The translations under genes and the position numbers were made by a program. From AC-32 sp049644305 (GTDB lineage Bacteria > Actinomycetota > Thermoleophilia > Gaiellales > Gaiellaceae), in the NCBI GenBank assembly GCA_049644305.1, contig JBARRQ010000013.1, positions 1 to 7,148 on the forward strand: 7,148 nucleotides of DNA. Direction: 5' to 3'. The first letter of the stretch is position 1; every line of letters begins with the position of its first letter. Positions 4,834 to 7,148 of the stretch are shown here, piece after piece. Under the pieces are notes generated by a model. The model saw nothing but the letters and a program-made list of their open reading frames with translations. It did not search any database and was not told the origin of the DNA.

Positions 4834-6779
4834 TGGCCTCGCTTGCGCGCACGATCCTCGAAGAGCACCTCGAGCGCGGCGAGCTCGTTCCCGGCCAGGA
4901 GATCGCGTTGCGGGTCGACCAGACCCTCGCGCAGGACGCGACCGGAACGATGGCCTGCATGCAGTTCGAGGCCTTCGAGGTCGACCGCGTCCAGGTCGAG
5001 ACGGCAGTTGTCTACGTCGACCACAACATCCTCCAGATCGACTTCAAGAACCCCGACGACCACCGCTTCCTGCAGGGGATGGCCGGGCGGTACGGGCTCT
5101 GGTTCTCGCGGCCGGGCAACGGGATCTGCCACTACGTCCATTGCGAACGCTTCGCCGTTCCGGGCAAGACGCTGATCGGCGCCGACAGCCACACGACCCA
5201 GTCAGGCTCCTGCGGGATGATCGCGATCGGCGCGGGCGGGCTCGACGTCGCCGTCTGCATGGCCGGCCACGCGTTCGAGTTGCCGTGCCCGAAGATCGTC
5301 GGCGTCTTTCTCGAGAACGAGTTGAACCGGCCCTGGATCCAAGCGAAGGACGTGATCCTCGAGCTTCTTCGCCGGCGCGGCGTGCGCGGCGGCCGCGGCG
5401 CGATCTTCGAGTTCACTGGGCCCGGCGTCGCGACACTCAGCTACACCGAGCGCGGGACGATCGCGAACATGATCGCCGAGCTCGGGGCGACGGGGGCGAT
5501 CTTCCCCGTCGACGAAGAGACGCGTCGCTGGCTCGTCGAGCAGCAGCGCGAGGATGACTTCGTGGCGCTCGAGACGGGCGACACCGGAGACTTCGACGAG
5601 GAGGAGCACATCGACCTCGCTGGGCTCGTCCCGCTGGTGGCGAAACCCTCGAGCCCTGGCAACGTCGTGCCGGTCGACGAGCTAGTCGGCACGGAGCTCT
5701 CGCAGGTCTGCATCGGCTCGTCGGTCAACTCCTCGTACGAGGACCTGGCGATCTGCGGCGCCGTGCTCCGCGGGCAACGGATCTCCGAGAAGCTCGTCTC
5801 GGCGACGGCGACTCCCGGGTCTCGCCAGATCCTGGACCAGATCACCCGCTCAGGGACCTACGTCGACCTGCTTATGGCGGGCGTGCGGATGCTCGAGCCG
5901 GCCTGCGGGCCGTGCGTGGGGATGGGCCAGGCGCCGCCGTCCGGCTCGAACTCGCTCCGGACGTTCAACCGCAACTTCCCGGGCCGCAGCGGCACGGCCG
6001 ACGACCAGGTCTACCTCTGCTCCCCGGCCGTCGCGGCGGTGTCGATGGTGACGGGCGTCATTTCCGACCCGCGCGAGCTCTCCGCGGTCGAGCTCCCCGA
6101 GCGACCTGAGGCTCGGCCGGAGGTCGTGCAGAGGCACATCCTCGAGCCCGTGCCGGCCGAAGAGGCGGCGTCGATCGAGATCACGCGCGGCCCGAACATC
6201 AAGCCGCCGCCCGAGCAGAAGCCGCTGCCCGACGAGCTCCGGATGCGCGTGCTCATCGTCGCCCCCGACGACATCTCCACGGGCGACCTTTCGCCCGACG
6301 GCGCGACCGTCATGGCCTACCGCTCCAACGTGCCCGCGATCGCCGAGTTCACGTTCCAGCACCGCGACAAGGAGTTCCCGAAGCGCGCGCACGAGTGGGG
6401 TGGAGGCTTCATCGTCGCCGGCCACAACTACGGGCAGGGCTCGAGCCGGGAGCACGCGGCGCTCGCGCCGGCTCAGCTCGGCGTTCGTGCAGTGATCGCC
6501 AAGAGCTTCGCGCGCATCCACCGGCGCAACCTGATCGCCCAGGGCATCGTCCCGTTGCTGTTCCAGGACGAGGCCGACTACGACAAGGCCGAGCTGGGTC
6601 AGACCTGGCGGATCTCGGCGCTCCACTCGATCGCCGAGGGCGAGGACGAGCTCGAGACCGAGATCGAGGGGCTCGGCACGATCACGCTCACTCACGACTT
6701 GCTTCCGCGCGAGCGGGAGATCGTCGTCGCCGGTGGCCTGATCCGCTACCTCAAAGCGCAGCAGCCGGCAGGCGTCTAG
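4833..6779 (+). CDS. acn: Aconitate hydratase, Aquifex-type
   Basis: Aconitase interconverts citrate and isocitrate in the TCA cycle using a [4Fe-4S] cluster. At 648 residues it is far shorter than AcnA (about 890) and matches the compact Aquifex-type family (TIGR01342 as I recall it). Visible motifs are GADSHT (116-121), ACGPC with cluster Cys358 and Cys361, NRNFPGR (379-385), and in the C-terminal swivel domain (about 470-640) NYGQGSSREHAAL (532-544) and SFARIHRRNL (558-567). The usual first cluster ligand, in IGSCTN, is replaced: the protein reads IGSSVN with Ser297, and a Cys at 293. The frame is open back to 4566, but that part overlaps the baeRF gene and is not aconitase-like, so I place the start at ATG 4833 (GTG 4830 is possible). 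Isopropylmalate or homoaconitate activity is less likely given the single fused chain. Confidence 0.9.
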   Translation: MASLARTILEEHLERGELVPGQEIALRVDQTLAQDATGTMACMQFEAFEVDRVQVETAVVYVDHNILQIDFKNPDDHRFLQGMAGRYGLWFSRPGNGICHYVHCERFAVPGKTLIGADSHTTQSGSCGMIAIGAGGLDVAVCMAGHAFELPCPKIVGVFLENELNRPWIQAKDVILELLRRRGVRGGRGAIFEFTGPGVATLSYTERGTIANMIAELGATGAIFPVDEETRRWLVEQQREDDFVALETGDTGDFDEEEHIDLAGLVPLVAKPSSPGNVVPVDELVGTELSQVCIGSSVNSSYEDLAICGAVLRGQRISEKLVSATATPGSRQILDQITRSGTYVDLLMAGVRMLEPACGPCVGMGQAPPSGSNSLRTFNRNFPGRSGTADDQVYLCSPAVAAVSMVTGVISDPRELSAVELPERPEARPEVVQRHILEPVPAEEAASIEITRGPNIKPPPEQKPLPDELRMRVLIVAPDDISTGDLSPDGATVMAYRSNVPAIAEFTFQHRDKEFPKRAHEWGGGFIVAGHNYGQGSSREHAALAPAQLGVRAVIAKSFARIHRRNLIAQGIVPLLFQDEADYDKAELGQTWRISALHSIAEGEDELETEIEGLGTITLTHDLLPREREIVVAGGLIRYLKAQQPAGV

Positions 6780-6942
6780 CCTGACGACGACGACGGCCGG
6801 CGCCAGTAGGAGGGCTTGACGAAACCTCGTCTGTGTCGTCGTGCCGCGCTGTCCGCCCCGAGTCGGCGTCCTCGGTCGTCCCCGTAGCTATCTGTCCTAT
6901 CCAGTACGCGAACTCCCTGCGTCCTTGCCTCGGAACGGCCAT
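6751..6942 (-). pseudogene. Possible relic of a small gene (doubtful)
   Basis: A 63-codon minus-strand frame starts at an ATG (6942) and overlaps the end of aconitase by 29 bases. Only the first part looks protein-like (REFAYWIGQIATG, residues 9-21), vaguely like the N-termini of small basic actinobacterial proteins. The rest degrades into Arg/Ser/Pro-rich sequence typical of a shadow frame. There is no SD near the ATG. It may be a decayed 5' fragment, or nothing. Confidence 0.15.
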
Positions 6943-6978
6943 CGCACCCCGACGACGAGCGAGATTCGGCCAACCCTC
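6780..6978. other. Convergent intergenic region between aconitase and the rmuC-like gene
   Basis: These 199 bases lie between two facing stop codons. The left part has a (GAC)4 run at 6783-6794, a small perfect hairpin GACGA-AACC-TCGTC at 6818-6831, and an outer 8-base inverted repeat ACGACGAC (6784-6791)/GTCGTCGT (6835-6842) enclosing it. Together they could act as a bidirectional terminator, but no T-tract is present and the stems are weak. The remainder (6843-6978) contains no RNA gene or convincing coding region that I can recognise. Confidence 0.4.
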
Positions 6979-7148
6979 CTAAGCCGCGTCGACGGCGCGC
7001 GGAAGCTCGTGTGCCTCGGCGGGGCTGGTGAGCTCCGCGGGTGACTCGGCCGCCTGCTCGAGCTTCGTCTCGAAGCGCCCGAGCCGCTTCTCCGCGTCCC
7101 CGAACTTGTTCTGCGCGCGTCCGAGGTGGGTCCCCACCAGCTCGAAGT
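6979..7148 (-). CDS. rmuC: RmuC-like DNA recombination protein, C-terminal fragment at window edge
   Basis: Reading leftward from the window end, the minus strand encodes 55 residues before a TAG (6981-6979); the start lies beyond the window. The visible part begins FELVGTHLGRAQNKFGDAEK and continues as a charged helix (residues 1-33), then a Pro/Ala/Glu-rich tail of about 22 residues. The pattern of G-x-x-L-x-x-A-x-x-x-(Y/F) followed by a coiled stretch resembles the C-terminal end of RmuC, a coiled-coil nuclease-fold protein that limits recombination at inverted repeats. Only the tail is present and the catalytic core is not visible, so the name rests on a short match from memory. Other coiled-coil proteins would be possible. 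Confidence 0.55.
   Translation of the reverse strand, partial: FELVGTHLGRAQNKFGDAEKRLGRFETKLEQAAESPAELTSPAEAHELPRAVDAA

Noticed and set aside
5850..6695. 281-codon minus-strand frame opposite aconitase
   Set aside because: Composition is low-complexity (Arg, Asp, Leu, Val), with no start signal, and it lies wholly inside the well-supported aconitase gene.
6783..6794. (GAC)4 run as a CRISPR or tandem repeat array
   Set aside because: Four perfect trinucleotides only; no spacer-repeat structure, and short GAC/GTC runs are common in this codon-biased DNA.

Overview
This is a GC-rich chromosomal window with ordinary bacterial gene content. High GC, strong G/C preference at third codon positions, several genes with an ATG but no Shine-Dalgarno sequence, and a bacterial eRF1-like (baeRF) protein suggest an actinobacterium, perhaps a deep-branching class such as Thermoleophilia. 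That placement is inference: no rRNA or other decisive marker is present. I see no insertion sequence, phage gene, tRNA, rRNA or CRISPR array, and no stretch over 300 bases lacks a gene.

Layout, left to right. The 3' part of endonuclease III (nth, + strand) enters from the left edge. It is followed by two back-to-back GC-rich hairpins, each capped by a CTTG loop. Next is a 97-codon coiled-coil-like gene (+) whose last bases overlap, tail to tail, a zinc-ribbon/PAS protein on the minus strand. Upstream of the PAS gene, also on the minus strand, lie a CorA-family cation channel and thioredoxin reductase (trxB). A divergent intergenic region separates trxB from a plus-strand pair: a baeRF-type eRF1/Vms1-like protein, then an Aquifex-type aconitase. 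After a convergent gap of about 200 bases, the C-terminus of an RmuC-like protein on the minus strand runs off the right edge.

How the genes relate. They are mostly separate housekeeping functions: base-excision repair, Mg2+/cation transport, thiol redox balance, TCA cycle, and probably ribosome rescue. Several minus-strand genes and the 97-codon gene appear to have their own leaderless promoters, with a TANNNT -10 hexamer 6 or 7 bases before the ATG. Adjacent genes on one strand are therefore not necessarily one operon. The trxB upstream region matches the SigR/SigH-type ECF promoter pattern (GGAA, 18-base spacer, GTT), which fits a thiol-oxidative-stress gene. It is shared with the divergent baeRF gene.

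I did not find a clear new multi-gene system. The best leads are the baeRF protein with a GGW in place of GGQ, an aconitase with serine where the first iron-sulfur cysteine should be, the SigR-like trxB promoter, the leaderless-promoter pattern, and the twin CTTG hairpins.
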